A DNA stretch of 64,000 nt from Litoditis marina (lineage: Eukaryota > Nematoda > Chromadorea > Rhabditida > Rhabditidae), in contig OZ038433.1 of the NCBI GenBank assembly GCA_964036275.1, positions 18,730,257-18,794,256 of the forward strand, read 5' to 3'. Every line of letters starts with the position of its first letter. Position 1 is the first letter of the stretch. A program made the translations under genes and the position numbers. Below the pieces are notes generated by a model. That model saw only the letters and a list, made by a program, of their open reading frames with translations, was not told the origin of the DNA and made no database searches. Below are positions 39,360-52,500 of this stretch, in pieces.

Positions 39360-39595
39360 TCTAGTTCGTTTCACCAATCGATGACTTTCTACAGTAATCT
39401 TTCGAATATTACAGAGCATTTATCTAACCAACAAACATAAATTCAGATTCACTGTTTTCTATGCTTGTAGTAACCCATATGGAAAGCGAAATGACAACGT
39501 TTAAACTGTTCACAATACCTAAATGATATGAAAAATTCACTTGAAAGTTTCATTATCCTACTGTAGACGGCTATTGTTGCGTGAAACAGACTATA
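39360..39595. repeat. MITE of the tatagtctgtttcac family
   Basis: It runs from ctagttcgtttcaccaatcg to gcgtgaaacagactata with ctacagtaat and its complement inside. Confidence 0.65.
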
Positions 39596-40530
39596 CAGGA
39601 CTGGCTTTGTTCAAAAGAAAAGTGTATTCGGTGTATGTCGCTCTGTCAAGCTGTGTTTGTAGTGTGATACCATGATTTTTGGTCAGAATTCGTGAAATCC
39701 AAGTTGTGTCTACGAACTTCACCACTTATTTGATGGTTTTTTTCACACGAAGCTTAGTATAATAAAATTGTGTAACTATTGATTTTTGCCCAATCTCGTG
39801 TCATTTTCGATTACGTGATTAAGACAGATCGAACGCCTTTTGGTCTCATTCCCACGTGACTCTGTTTACTAACTGAGATGTTACCTTCCAATATTTCGTT
39901 TTGTTCCTTTTTTCGCAACTTTATTAATTACACGTCGTAGATCAATTGTTGTTCAAGTTCTATATTTTCATTCTTCTCCATACTGCCAAAATTGTATCCA
40001 AATACAAATTTACATTTTCATTTTTTCGTCTGATTTTGCATAGGTATAAACAAAACCTTGTGAATGACGTACCGCCAGTTGTGTACTCGGAAGAGATCTG
40101 TATCGTAGTCTGCGCATCCTCGATCTACCCACTCTCTCATCTGCTTTCAAACGATCAAAGACCGCTCGTTCCGCATATCAGTCAATTCCCAGCTAATTTG
40201 CCGGCCGCGTTTGTAGCGGCCTAGACGAGAGAGTGTGCCAGTCAGAGAGACGCAGACTATCTTAGCCTGTCTGCGGCCTCATTGACCTTCATGCTCTCTT
40301 ACTTTTGTAGTTTGCTAATCGTGTAAACGTTTCTGAATTTGCGTAATTGATTGGGTAACTTTCACTCTTTGTTGTTCAAAAGAAGAATATCACCTGTACC
40401 CACCCTGGCGTAAATTTTTCTGTGCATTGCGTGAAGTAAGCGATTGAGTCGTTTGCTATCGTTGTTGGTGAAAAATAAATTTAGTTCTATATTTTCAATT
40501 TCAGAATAATTGAGCCTGATCTAATGCGGA

Positions 40531-43500
40531 ATGGCCAGCACATCTAGCCCCTTCGACCAACCCTACAAGACGGTTCACGAACTGGTAAGTTCACTATACT
40601 TTTGATTGTCTTTGCACTTAATTATGATCGGGCTAGCTTTCTGTTCTCTTCTAAGTTCTCTATACCTCTCTTTTTTCTTTCTCTTCTTCTCCTTATTTCT
40701 CTCCTATCTCTCACGTGCTTTTCGATCCATTTATCTACGTAGGGGGTCATAAATAGTGTTGAAACGGGCGAATCTTTCCAGTTCTGTTCAAGATTGCAAC
40801 AAAAAGGGAAAGGAACATACACATTGGTTGATCAGAGTACGTATGCATAAAACATCCCTGGCCAGGTGGGGATGTTTCATGCATACGCCGCCAGAGTACG
40901 TATCCTATAGTGGGTGCCAAATTTATAAATTTCTGTCTCTCGCCGGAATCGAACCTGCGAGCAAAAGATTCGTATCTGTGTGCGAACCACTGCGCTATTA
41001 GAGAACGTAACCAACGAGCCTTGGAATCGAATACATGCGTGCGTACACAGCTGAAAGTGAGATATACGGTACCCTCCCGCCTTTCTTTTTCAGTTGACGC
41101 TGCTTCATGGATCCAATCGACCAGTTGACATCGTTTCCAGTAGTGATGACGTCATCAATTTGTCCAATCAGCTGATTTCAGTCTACGAAACGAAACTCGA
41201 TGGTAACGCATTTTATGGTTATTGATTTATTGTATTCACTAAATTATGCTTTTTATAGTTTTCAGGATTCAGTTGTGTTACAACAATTCTCGATAAAACG
41301 TTCGATTGTGTAAGTGAAAAAAAGTTCACAGTTTCCAACAGTTACACGTAAAACAGAACTAGGACAAATGAGATTTTTTCACCCAAGTGTAACAACGGAA
41401 CAATGAATTCTTTTGCTCACTAAAGTATGTTTCATCAATCTCAGCTGATTTGACTGATCTACGCTGCACGAAAATGAGCGTGTTACCGTATCAAGTACAG
41501 TAATATATACGTTTACCGTATTCAATCTTGCAGAGCTGTCCACAAAAGACCTCTCGATGTCGGAGTTCGAGAGTGAATGGAGCAGTCTCACGTGGCCGCT
41601 TCTCTCCATTGTGAACAGAATGATCATGAGGACCTCCTCCAGCAACGAACTCCGAGTTCAACTCCGACTCAACGCCATCATTGTTTCGCTCGTCAATAAG
41701 GTACTGGTTTGGTTTCGGTCATTGTCACTGAGACTTGGCAGCGTGCCAATGAATATTCCAGGCTATTTTTCACCACCCTGGAGTACTTTTAAAATCTGAA
41801 AAGTTGACTGAAACGCAGTTTAGCAGTTAAGCAAAAGTCCGACCTGTTTCCTGTCTGTGATGCTTGATTTTACCGTCACATGGCAATGTGTTCATAGTTT
41901 TTCCAAGTACAAGCTTCGAATCTTTATCTACCTTTTCTCCAAACTCAATGGGATTGGCTAACTGAAACAAACACAGATGAAAATTTGCGTAATATGGACA
42001 ACCCCGCGAGAATTTGAAAAAAATAGTATGGTTGATTAGTAATATAAGAAACATTACTATTCTATATACAGAAATTTTTGCAGACTCGTCAATCGGCGCC
42101 TCCCCTTGGAATGGCAGAAAACAGCTACGTATGGATCAACTTCTGGAGGGTTAGTGTCAACATAGTCGTCGTCAAACGAACGGCGGTAGAGTACTGTAAA
42201 CCTCGATTTGTGATGTGCAACAACAACCGAGATTTGCTTCACCAGTTGATATAGTGGTCAGCGCCATTTTCTACTACATTTTTATGAGTATCGCGAGATG
42301 GAATTTAAAATGAAGCAAAGCATAGAAAAAATCTTGACTTGACGTGAACTAAAAGTGCATTTTGCTACCACTTTTTTTATCTCTCTCCACCGTGTCTGGC
42401 TTGAAAGGTAGATAACAGTTATTAATGAAAAAACACCTGAAAAAAACACAAAACGACGTGACTACTTAAAGGAATAAGCAGTATTGAAAGAATTCACAAT
42501 ATTACTTGGTTTGTTTACATCGGTTTAAAACTAATTCGTCTATATGGTTTAACGAAATGGGTTTACAAGTAAAATACTTGGAATGACTTGATCTTTACAA
42601 AACGTGAATATCGTCCATACTGTCGAAACTTGTATTGGTGAGTTTGCTCTAAGTTTCACAAAATGAGCGCAAAAAGCTACTCTTACACGACTGAATGAAA
42701 TGAGTTTATTTTTAAAATCCAAACTGTAAAATTTGTCCTATTTTCAGTACTATGGCAATGCCTTGAGGGTGCTGCACGAGTTGTATTCTCAAATCGACCG
42801 ACCCAGCGAGACCCTCGAAAAAGCACTCAACTCATTCGCACAAAACGAGGTTTGTGAGAAACTTCTGTGTTTTCTTCCTTTTCCCAACTTTCTTCCAGGA
42901 ATATGGTGCATTTACCATTTTCAGTTACATTATATCGTAGTAAATATTTAAGCTGATGTACAATACGCTTTATGTACCGTCCACACAGGGTTCGTTTTTC
43001 GACAATTTTTGAAAGCAAGTCCTTATATGCTCTATACCGTATATATGTATATTTGTAGTTTGATTCCTTTACTTTTTGGTCCAAATTTCTAAATCATATC
43101 ATATCGAGATCAAAATACAAGAAACACTCGGTCAATAAAAGTGTATCTTTACAAACAGAAAATAATTGCCGCCAAAGCAAACGATCTTCCCGATTTTCGA
43201 CGATTTCGTTTTATTTTCCTTATCTGAGTTCTTTTTCCTATTATTGACAGCTGTCAGTTTCTATCTCTAAACTGCAATAATATGGCACTTTTTTGACCTC
43301 ACTCGATGATTTCTCCGAGATTATGGAAAACGGCTGGACGCAATGCTTTTTTCTGAAAGTTTCGTTCAAAAGGCTTAGAGAAAGTTTGATGAGACAATGT
43401 TTTGTAGAACTTTTGTACGGTAAAACCGTTTAGTTGACGTTGGAACGAAGTTTACTTCCCAAGGATAGTACACCAATTCCGAATCTCAAAAGTACTTTAG

Positions 43501-46500
43501 CGGAATCAAACTACATACACAGCAGAACCAGAAGAACACTCCACGATTCACAGTGTTTTAATTTGATTAATTTTCAGTTGCACATGTATCTCGAGTCATT
43601 CCGCGAGGTCTGTAAAGCACAAAATCACACTGTTGTATCGTCATTACGGTACGTTACCATCACGTTCATAAAAGTTCTTTTTTCAAGTTTTGTTGAAGTT
43701 TGAATATGTTTTCTATTCATTTCTCAGCGTAACTTACAGCTAGTTAACCAATCTGTTGTGATTTTCTATGCAACGGAAAAGGCGAAAATGGTTGCGTCAC
43801 TTTTACAATTGACAGTTACCTAAGATAAATAACATTACTAAAAAATCAAAAATCAATAATTTAGCTGAATAGAAATAATTTCAGATGTGCGCAGGTGGAT
43901 CGAATGACGTCAATGGGGGAGATAGACAAGGAGCCGGTTGGGATGGCATTGGCATACTACAGTAACCTACAGTATACACTGGGGGTGGTGGCGGCCAGGT
44001 TACAGGTAGGAGAGAGAGAGGGAGAAGCAAAGAGAGAGAGAGAAAGAGAGAGAGAGGAAGAGAGAGGGAGAAGAGAGAAGGGAGAGAAGTTGGGGGAGTT
44101 ACCTACAGTACGCATTAGGGGTGGTTGCGGCCAGATTACAGGTGGGAGCGGGAGAGTTGGAGAGGGGAGAGATGGAGAGAGAAAGAAAGACTGAGCAAGA
44201 ATCACTAAAAACCAACTCATAATCACGTTTTCCAGGGTTTTCGCTGGGAGGCTCTACAAACGAAGTACGTATTCACAGTACGCGACCCTGTTCGACCTCT
44301 CATGCAAATGGTACGTATTGATTATTTTGCATTCCAGAAAGCATTAATCAAGCACACATTACTGAGAACAGGTCCTTTTATTTCCTTTCAGTCATTGCAG
44401 TTTGGATAAGAAAATAAAAATAAGTTCTGAAGATGAAGGTCAGAATATAATGTCATGTCAGTCAACACAGAATCAATTGAAACCCATCACTCGGTATCCT
44501 ACTAATCTGTGTAGAACATGAGATAATGTTTAATCGGGATTCAATACTCATTTTTGAATCCGTTCATTTCATATTTCTTTGCACAGCCATAGGAGTAGAT
44601 TTTTCCTTTGACCGCCGTGTTTGTAGTTTGATTCCATTATCGTAGCGTGTAACGGGATCAAGCTACAATTTGGTATAGTTTGTTCCACACACTTCTAGCC
44701 CTCTACAGTAGTCTGGTAACACTCCCAGGTCAAATTGTGGTATATTAGCGTATTCAAAACTCCTCAACATTTCGATAGCGTCTTCAGCATGTTTACTACT
44801 ACTCAATCTGGAAACTTGAAACCAAAGTAATGACTTGTTCATTAGAAAACGCCCCCATGAATAATTGACGGATTACTGTAAGAGTACATCGATCGGTGAA
44901 ACAGACTATAGCTTTCCCTCATCTGTGAATCTTCCAGGTGTTCTCTATGATGGAGCAATTGGTATCTGATTCCCTATTCGCCACGAAACCGTCGACGACG
45001 GCCATTCTGGTGACGAACAATCTGTTCCCATTCAACTGTGGTCCCCTTTCACGGGGAATCATATTCAAACAGTTCGATGTACAGATTGTCAGTGAGGAGA
45101 CCGCACAGTCGATACAGGTGGGATCAAACTACAAAACTAGGTGAAACGAACTTGAGTTTTTGAACTTTCATCAACCCTCGGGGTCAGGGTTAGATAAATT
45201 CCTCGCATGAGCTCGAGTTCATACGCTTCGATGGCACTTCTATTTAGCTGACTGGTTTCTTTGGGTTTCTAAGCCGAGTCCACCTTGTTAACTAATTTCT
45301 CCCCAAACTCGAAAACAAACTGAAGAAAGCGACAAACTAGAGTTGTTTCCAGTCGTAACGTCGTGCAAGTGTTTTTATTAGGTGAACTCAGAACAAGTGA
45401 AAATGGTTGAATGTAATTTCATGACCCCCACCCCAAAATGTCCGTTTATTCCAGTCCGAGCGGTGTCTGATCCGTTGCGATTCAGTACCCCTGGTCACGC
45501 CACTCAACCCATCGACTACAATGCTTAGTTAACTTTTGAGAGAGAAAAAAACGAGAAAATTACCAAAACTTCAAATATTTTCCAGTCGGAGCTGTGTCTG
45601 ATCCGATGCGGTTCTAGTTCTTAGTCACGCTAATCAACTCACGTATGCTAACATCAAGTTAAATTTTTTGAACGTGAAAAAATCACCGAACTTCTCCTAT
45701 TTCCAGTCGGAGCTGTGCCTGATCCGGTGTGGTTCCCGTCCGGCCAGTTCGGTGACCTCCTTTCCCTCCGCCGCCCTCCTCGCAATGAAACCGACCAGTG
45801 GAGTCAAGAGGAACAACGCCACCGCCAATGCTGGTATGGTCATTTCCAGGCTAGACACGTCTATTCTTTTTGTTGTTTTGTAGTTTGCAGTCGAGATTAT
45901 TGAGGTACGAGCGAAAAGTGTAAGCGAAGCTTGAAACATTTAATTCCAATAAAATCATCATGGGCACTAGGGTGGTTAAGGAATTGAATTGAATTGGAAT
46001 TGGAATTGAAAAGAATTGAAAACCAATTCCGAAGAATTGAATTGAATTGGTTTTTTAAAATGATGAAAGAATTGGAATTGAAATTCCGGAATTTTTCGAG
46101 AATTGGTTGTAATTGGAATTGAATTGAATTGATTTTTGGAATTGGTTAACCACTCTAATGGGCACACAATAGTCGGATTTTTTCGTCTCTGACGTCTCCT
46201 TCTCATGTGTATTCCACGTGGTCATGCATGTGAATACCATTTTCACGTTCATTTCACGTTTACCTTCCTATTAAGAAGGCGGTGGTAACACTGCACACAA
46301 GAAATCCGATGTGAACAGCAAGGAATCGGTGACAATCCAACCGACGTGGAACGAGAAACACCAGTGTTGGAAGGCACAGTATCCACACTTGTTGTGCACG
46401 ACACGACAGAAAGTGGGTTATCAAGTTCACCAATACAATTTCGTACCGATATCTCGATACGGAGATATTGAAGTCTAAATCGATATCAGATTCAAAAGTT

Positions 46501-49500
46501 CCGTACATTCGGTTCATTACGTTTGCTTTTTTGTATAACAATTTCCGTGAACTCTGGGTTGGAAGCGGACAAATAGCGGTGAAGAACCGAAACAACCCAC
46601 TGAACAGCAGGATTAGAAAAAGAAAAACTGGCTTCAGTTTTTTACTCTGAAGTTAAAACCCGAGTTGTTTAGCAAGGTTCGCCCCACCAAATTGGTCACT
46701 AGTTGATATCAAGTTGTGAAATCAAAGATTGGTGCACAATTGTGCACCAAGTTCTCGGTAAAAAGTCTGAACCTTGATTTACAACTTGGGTTCTCGGCGA
46801 ACCTTGGTAAACAACTCGGTTTTTAACTTCAGAGTAGGAAAAGTTAATGTACTCGAACAAAGTTGCGCTTATAGGATACGGTATTGATGGACACTCGTTC
46901 CGGTCAGATGGGAAAGAGACCGCTGTTCTATTTCTACGTGAGAGGAGTGATATTCTCACCGTCTGGCAGTCTCTCGTATACACACACTCTCTCACTTCCG
47001 TTTACTATAGCCACGAGGAGGAATCAGGTGACGAAACGCTTCAAATTCGATGTGTTCAATTGTTGATAAACACAGTGAACTATTTTTATTGAACACTTGA
47101 AAAATTTTTCAAAAGAGCTGGTGTGATATTCATTTTTGAATGAGGCTGCGCACACGTTTTTCGAGCGTCACTACTAAACTCAAATATCACGTGTAAAAGA
47201 TAAGTACAACTTAGTGAAGGCGCAAATCCCTTGCAAACTAGCAAACAAAACTGTGAGAACTTGATTTATTTAGTATAGTTATTTAGTTCATTTCTCTCAA
47301 TTCTCCGCTAGAAGACGGTCAGTAAGTCGTTTCGTCCTGTTTTCATTTTCTCAAAGGGGTTCAACTGATGATGACCCAACCCTCTGATAAAACCCAAAAC
47401 CGTCTTGAATCAGGGTCGAAACGGTTTTGAGTACATCTCTTACTGAGCACATTAACCTAATCATATAGTTATTCAGTTTTCCGTCTCTCCGTCAGTTAAC
47501 TTACCTTTTTTCAGGACTGTCAAGTGCAGCGAATGATGAGCTCGTACACTGCCACCTGTTTTTGGTTGTACGGCCTGCGGGTACTCGATGGGCTCATTCT
47601 GAACTGGTGCGAGGAAGGTCAGATTGTGTTCCTAATAATAATAATAAGCTTTATCAGTATATAGTTGGACAATCATATTTAGGTACGAAAACTGAACCGG
47701 TTGAACTGATATGTGAGAAAAGGAGAAAAACTTGGGAACATGATATTGCATGATAAATGATGTTTAAACAGACATTAGACTAGTTACCATGATGGATTGA
47801 TGTTGTAACGGAAACCATGGCGATCAAAGTAGACATCAGATACAATTGGGGTTCTTATGAACATTTGATTGGGAAATACTAGGAACGACAAAGTTTTCAA
47901 CTTCTCGGGACGGGACATTTCACGTTATTATATACACGTCTCATCAGCACACTACGTTTCTTCCAGCTAAAATCAGCATTTGAATAATTGAAAGATAATG
48001 TTCTTTCAACTTTTCAACTCGCAGGCATACCACCCGTTTCGTGCACGTGTACCGATTCAAGTTTGTAGTTTGATCCGTGCAGCCATAACAGATTGCGAGT
48101 TACAACTGAAAAACTTAAAGAATCCGTCCCGCTCTAATTTTGACTTGTGAGTTAACAATCTGACCTTTTGGCAAATGAAAAACCATTATCAAAAATATAT
48201 ACTTCTATATCTCTATCTCGCTTCGTTTTCTCAGAAAAGCGGGTTACGTAATGACACCGATGGGGGAGTTGCGTACGGGGTATGCTCAAAATAGCCTATA
48301 AAAGTACAAAAACATTTTTAAAACGTTCTATCATATACGACAACACAATTAAAAACAAAAACTGAAGATAACTCGAAACGTAAATAAATCAAGTCAAGTT
48401 GCCTCACAGTGAAAATGTTCATGTGCTCTTTTTTATTGCTCGATTTTATGCAAATTTCGCGAACTTTTTATCAGAAAGTTTTTTCATGGTCTGTGGGAAG
48501 ACATTGAGAGACTTTTTGAGCTTTTTGAATTTTTCGTGAAACTCAGATTATAGCGGAACGGTTTCTTTAACGTTTTAGAGGAGATTCTGCCTTTCTCCAT
48601 GCGTAATCTTCGAAATTTGATTTTTGATTTCAGGCATCGCGTGGACTCGTTTCGTGCACTTGTACCGTTCGTATTTTTCCGTGAACGCCGAAGTTTCGCG
48701 GACACTTTCGGACGACGATTTCAGACTTCTGGACGAGAAATTGGAGTGCGACGACTGTAGGGAGGTCACGTTCAAAGGTAGGCAGAACGCGTGATATAGT
48801 CGTCGCCCACGGAAAGGCGGGAGGGTACTGTGTATCTCAGTTTCCGCTGTGTACGCACACATGTCTTCGTTTCCAAAGCTTGCTCATGATGTGCTCTAAT
48901 AGCGCAGTGATTAGCGCCCTACTACATCTTTTGCTCGCAGGTTCGATTCCGGTGAGAGACAGAAATTTATGAATTTGGCACCCACTATATTTAGAAACGG
49001 TCGACGAAAGATAATGGGTAAACCCCACTCTCATAAATATAGTTTGTTCCAATCACTTATAACCCACTACAGTAATCTGCTAACACTTCTAGGTCAAAGT
49101 TTGGTATATTAGCGTATTTAGAACTGCTCAAACTGTCGATAGTGTCTTCAGCATGTTTACTACTACTAACTCTGAAAGTTTGAGACCAAAGTAATAACTT
49201 TTTCATTAGAAAACACCCCCTTAAATTATTGACGGATTACTGTAGGAGTATATCGATTGGTGAAACAGACTATAACTGGGTAACTACGGTTCTTACATGA
49301 AAAACCGTCCATATTGGCCTTTTGTAGTTTTGCAAGTTGATCCGCTGAAGATTCTAGTTTCACTTGGTGAAATTCGAGAGGTAGATTTATCCTTTTTCAA
49401 AAAAGTATTATATTGCAAAAAATGGTTTTATTCTATATTCCTAATGTGTTCAGACGGTGAGCGTATGGTGACGTTTAAGAATGTTCTATGTCCCCACCTC

Positions 49501-52500
49501 CGATATGACACTGAACAGTCGCAGATGAGGTTCAGCATTTGGAGAGGTACGCTCACTCTTATTTCTTGTTCGCTCCAACTTCATACTCTGTTTTTCTTGG
49601 TTATAGTATCTCTCTCTGTCTTTCTCGTACTGCACTAAATTTATAATATAGCTAACTTCATAAATTAATAGTATGTATTCTCACCTATTTTTAGTTAAGC
49701 GTTTTAAATATAAATAGTAATTTAACATAAGCCCTGACATAGTATATGTTCTGGATTAATCTCTTTCTCTCTCTCTCTTGCTCTCTCTCTCTTTCTCTCT
49801 TTCTCTCTCTCCCTATCTCTCTCTCATTAGTTTACTTTATGCAGGCAGTTCACATATAACTGTCAAAACAACAACCCGACTTCAATGTTTCACACACTCA
49901 CTACTCGACTGAGGAGTGAGGAGTTAGGCTCATTCATTCATATTAGATTATATCTATAGTCCTCTTCTTACGTTTGTTCATTCTTGAACTTATACTTTTC
50001 CCATTTCTGTAGGTCTGCTGGAGGTTCTGCAGATCTTCCAAGACGCCCGAACCAACGTGAAACCATTGTGGAACGACTACGTTCTTATGGGATTCAACGA
50101 TATCGCCGTGGTCAGTGAAAAGAACCCAGTCGAAAATAAATAAAGTGTCACCCATTCACTGAAGATAAATATGAACTGAAATATAAAACTGAACATTCGA
50201 CTGTAACATGTTCATACCGACCAAAGTTGAAAGTATTATTTCACAAACTTTTTGAGTGAACTTGTTAGTTTTAATAATTTCTGAGTTTATAACACAACAA
50301 AAACCAAGTGGAACCATTTCCAAACTGCTGGAGCCTACGATAATGAATGACAATTAAAAGTTTTTTTGTTGTGTGTGTTCAGTTGATGTGAATTGCAGAT
50401 CGAGGACATGCTGCTGCCCCATTCCTCCGTCATGTGTCTGCGCATATCCTACGTCGTCGGAGGCACGTTGAACTCACGTCAAACACGTGAAATTTGGTTG
50501 TGAATAAGTGTATTGCAAAACCATGATTCACCAAAAAGTCACTCACGTTCATTCATGGGTTTTTCAAGTTTTTGTTTTATTAGCAAATACAAAACCGGAA
50601 ATCTTCGTATCTCATTTTCACTCACAGGTGTAACATATTTTCTCACTCGTGGTATAGGGAGGAGTGCGTTTTACTCGTCGTAAGATGGTCGAACGTTCAC
50701 ACTTATGTGGGTGATGGTTAAACTTTTCTATTTGGGGACGAACTTCAACTACCGCCTGTAAAACAAGTTTAGAACGGTAGTACAACTTTGGCAGGTTGCA
50801 GGACCTTGTAGTACTACCTCCTCTCCTTGCTTACCAAATATAGAATTTGAAAACAGAATAACCACCATCTTTTCAGGTAGTATTTGTGTCTCGATCCGTC
50901 CGTCCAACTCGGCCGAAGTCATTCATTTGGAGCCGGTTGACTTGAAGAAGTTGCAGGCCAAAAGTCTCTTCGATTACATGTCCGATATAGCCGAATCGGC
51001 CAAGGTAGGTCAAATGATTCGTAAATAATTTTTCGATCATTAAAGTATAGTACTCAGCTGGGTCATATGTCCTAGCAGTGTTTTCAAAGTGTTAACATTC
51101 CTTTATCATTTGTTGTTCTCATTGACATCGGGCGACGATTGTTGATTTGTATTTTGCTTTGAATACACAACATAATTTTCGAGTTGCTATTCAAAAGCAG
51201 CGGAATATAACCAAAAATACAGCAGATCAGATCGGATTGTACCGGTTTTGGTCCACTTTTCACGAATCATATCATCATGCGATCAAATGTTTCAGATCAC
51301 TTATATATTGACCGCACGACATGAGTTGGTCGCCGTTGCTGATTTGGTAACCAAATACAAAATTGGACTGGGAAACACGAAGGTAAACATACGTTCTGAG
51401 TTAACGTTCATGAAAAACATTTATATCCTAAGAGACATCAAATTTCTCCAACTCGCAGTTTTTGAGAGTTAGCCGGTCCCATCTTTTTTAGACTACAAAG
51501 AAAAATCGTTTGAATCGGAACTGCGTAAGTTTTTATAAATTCGCTCTTTGAGTCCTTACGAAATTATTTCTGATAACCAAATGTCTTATGTGATTTCTTG
51601 CAGGTTCGCCAGATAACGACGAACATCGCACACAGTGGGGCCACAGAGAAGACCACTCAGATCAGGCGGGATATTTGAATTTCAAGTATTGACGTAGTTT
51701 CATTTGATCCGAACTATCTCATATCAGCAATCATATTTATGTTATGATATGTAACTACTTAAACAGTTTCTTAGTACTCAATGTGAAAATCCAAAACAGT
51801 GAAACAGGGGAAATAGCGTAGAAAATGTTTATATGACATTTCATCTACTGAGATCTCTCAAATTCAACACTGAATGATCGCGAATCAAGGTAGAAACTGA
51901 GCACTTACTCAATCATTCAGAAGTTCTCATGATAAGATATGTAAGTTGATTAAAACAAACCGAATACCGAGTTATAGGTTGGATATAATGAATAATTTTT
52001 CTAACTGTTGCGATTTCAGATTCACACCTCTCCGTATAGCCGTGGTGACGTGCTACAATCCACCGACTGCCTCTCTGGACCCTCCTCTTTTACCACAGTC
52101 TCTCAACCAGAATGGATACCCAGTTATCAACGGAAACGGTCATCTAGAGACGGATCACAGCTTACAACAGGTAGTTAACTGATCTAAGTTGTAGTTTGAT
52201 ATCCAAACACACCGCTAGGATCGAAGAGCATGTTCTGTTTCCGTCTGCCTAGCCAAACCGTAATGAACGAACCTATCTGCGAACTTGCCAATCCGTTGCG
52301 ATTTGTTTTGTTATGTGGTATATGTGTAGATCAAACTAGAAGTTAGCTTTGAACTATTGAGTATCGCTTATTTCAGGCCTGTGTGAACCAGTCGTTCGAG
52401 TCCCAGCTGGACCATTTGATGAAGGTCCACGGAAAATCGGCCAACGACGTGGTATCGATGATGGGATACGGGGACCAACCGTATAATCCATATATGCTGT

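Larger units (their letters stand above)
31927..40504. other. Repeat-rich 8.6-kb region without a convincing gene
   Basis: It contains at least six MITEs, two tRNA-like repeats, several foldback arms and CT tracts, separated by AT-rich DNA. Open frames present are short and lack splice-consistent partners. A 79-codon frame at 38579-38818 is the only one I paused over. Promoters for the flanking divergent genes presumably lie at its two ends. Confidence 0.5.

Noticed and set aside
41265..41308. Possible extra STAT exon between exons 2 and 3
   Set aside because: It has good AG and GT sites, but its 44 bases would break the phase. Exons 41094-41202 and 41534-41700 join directly in frame.
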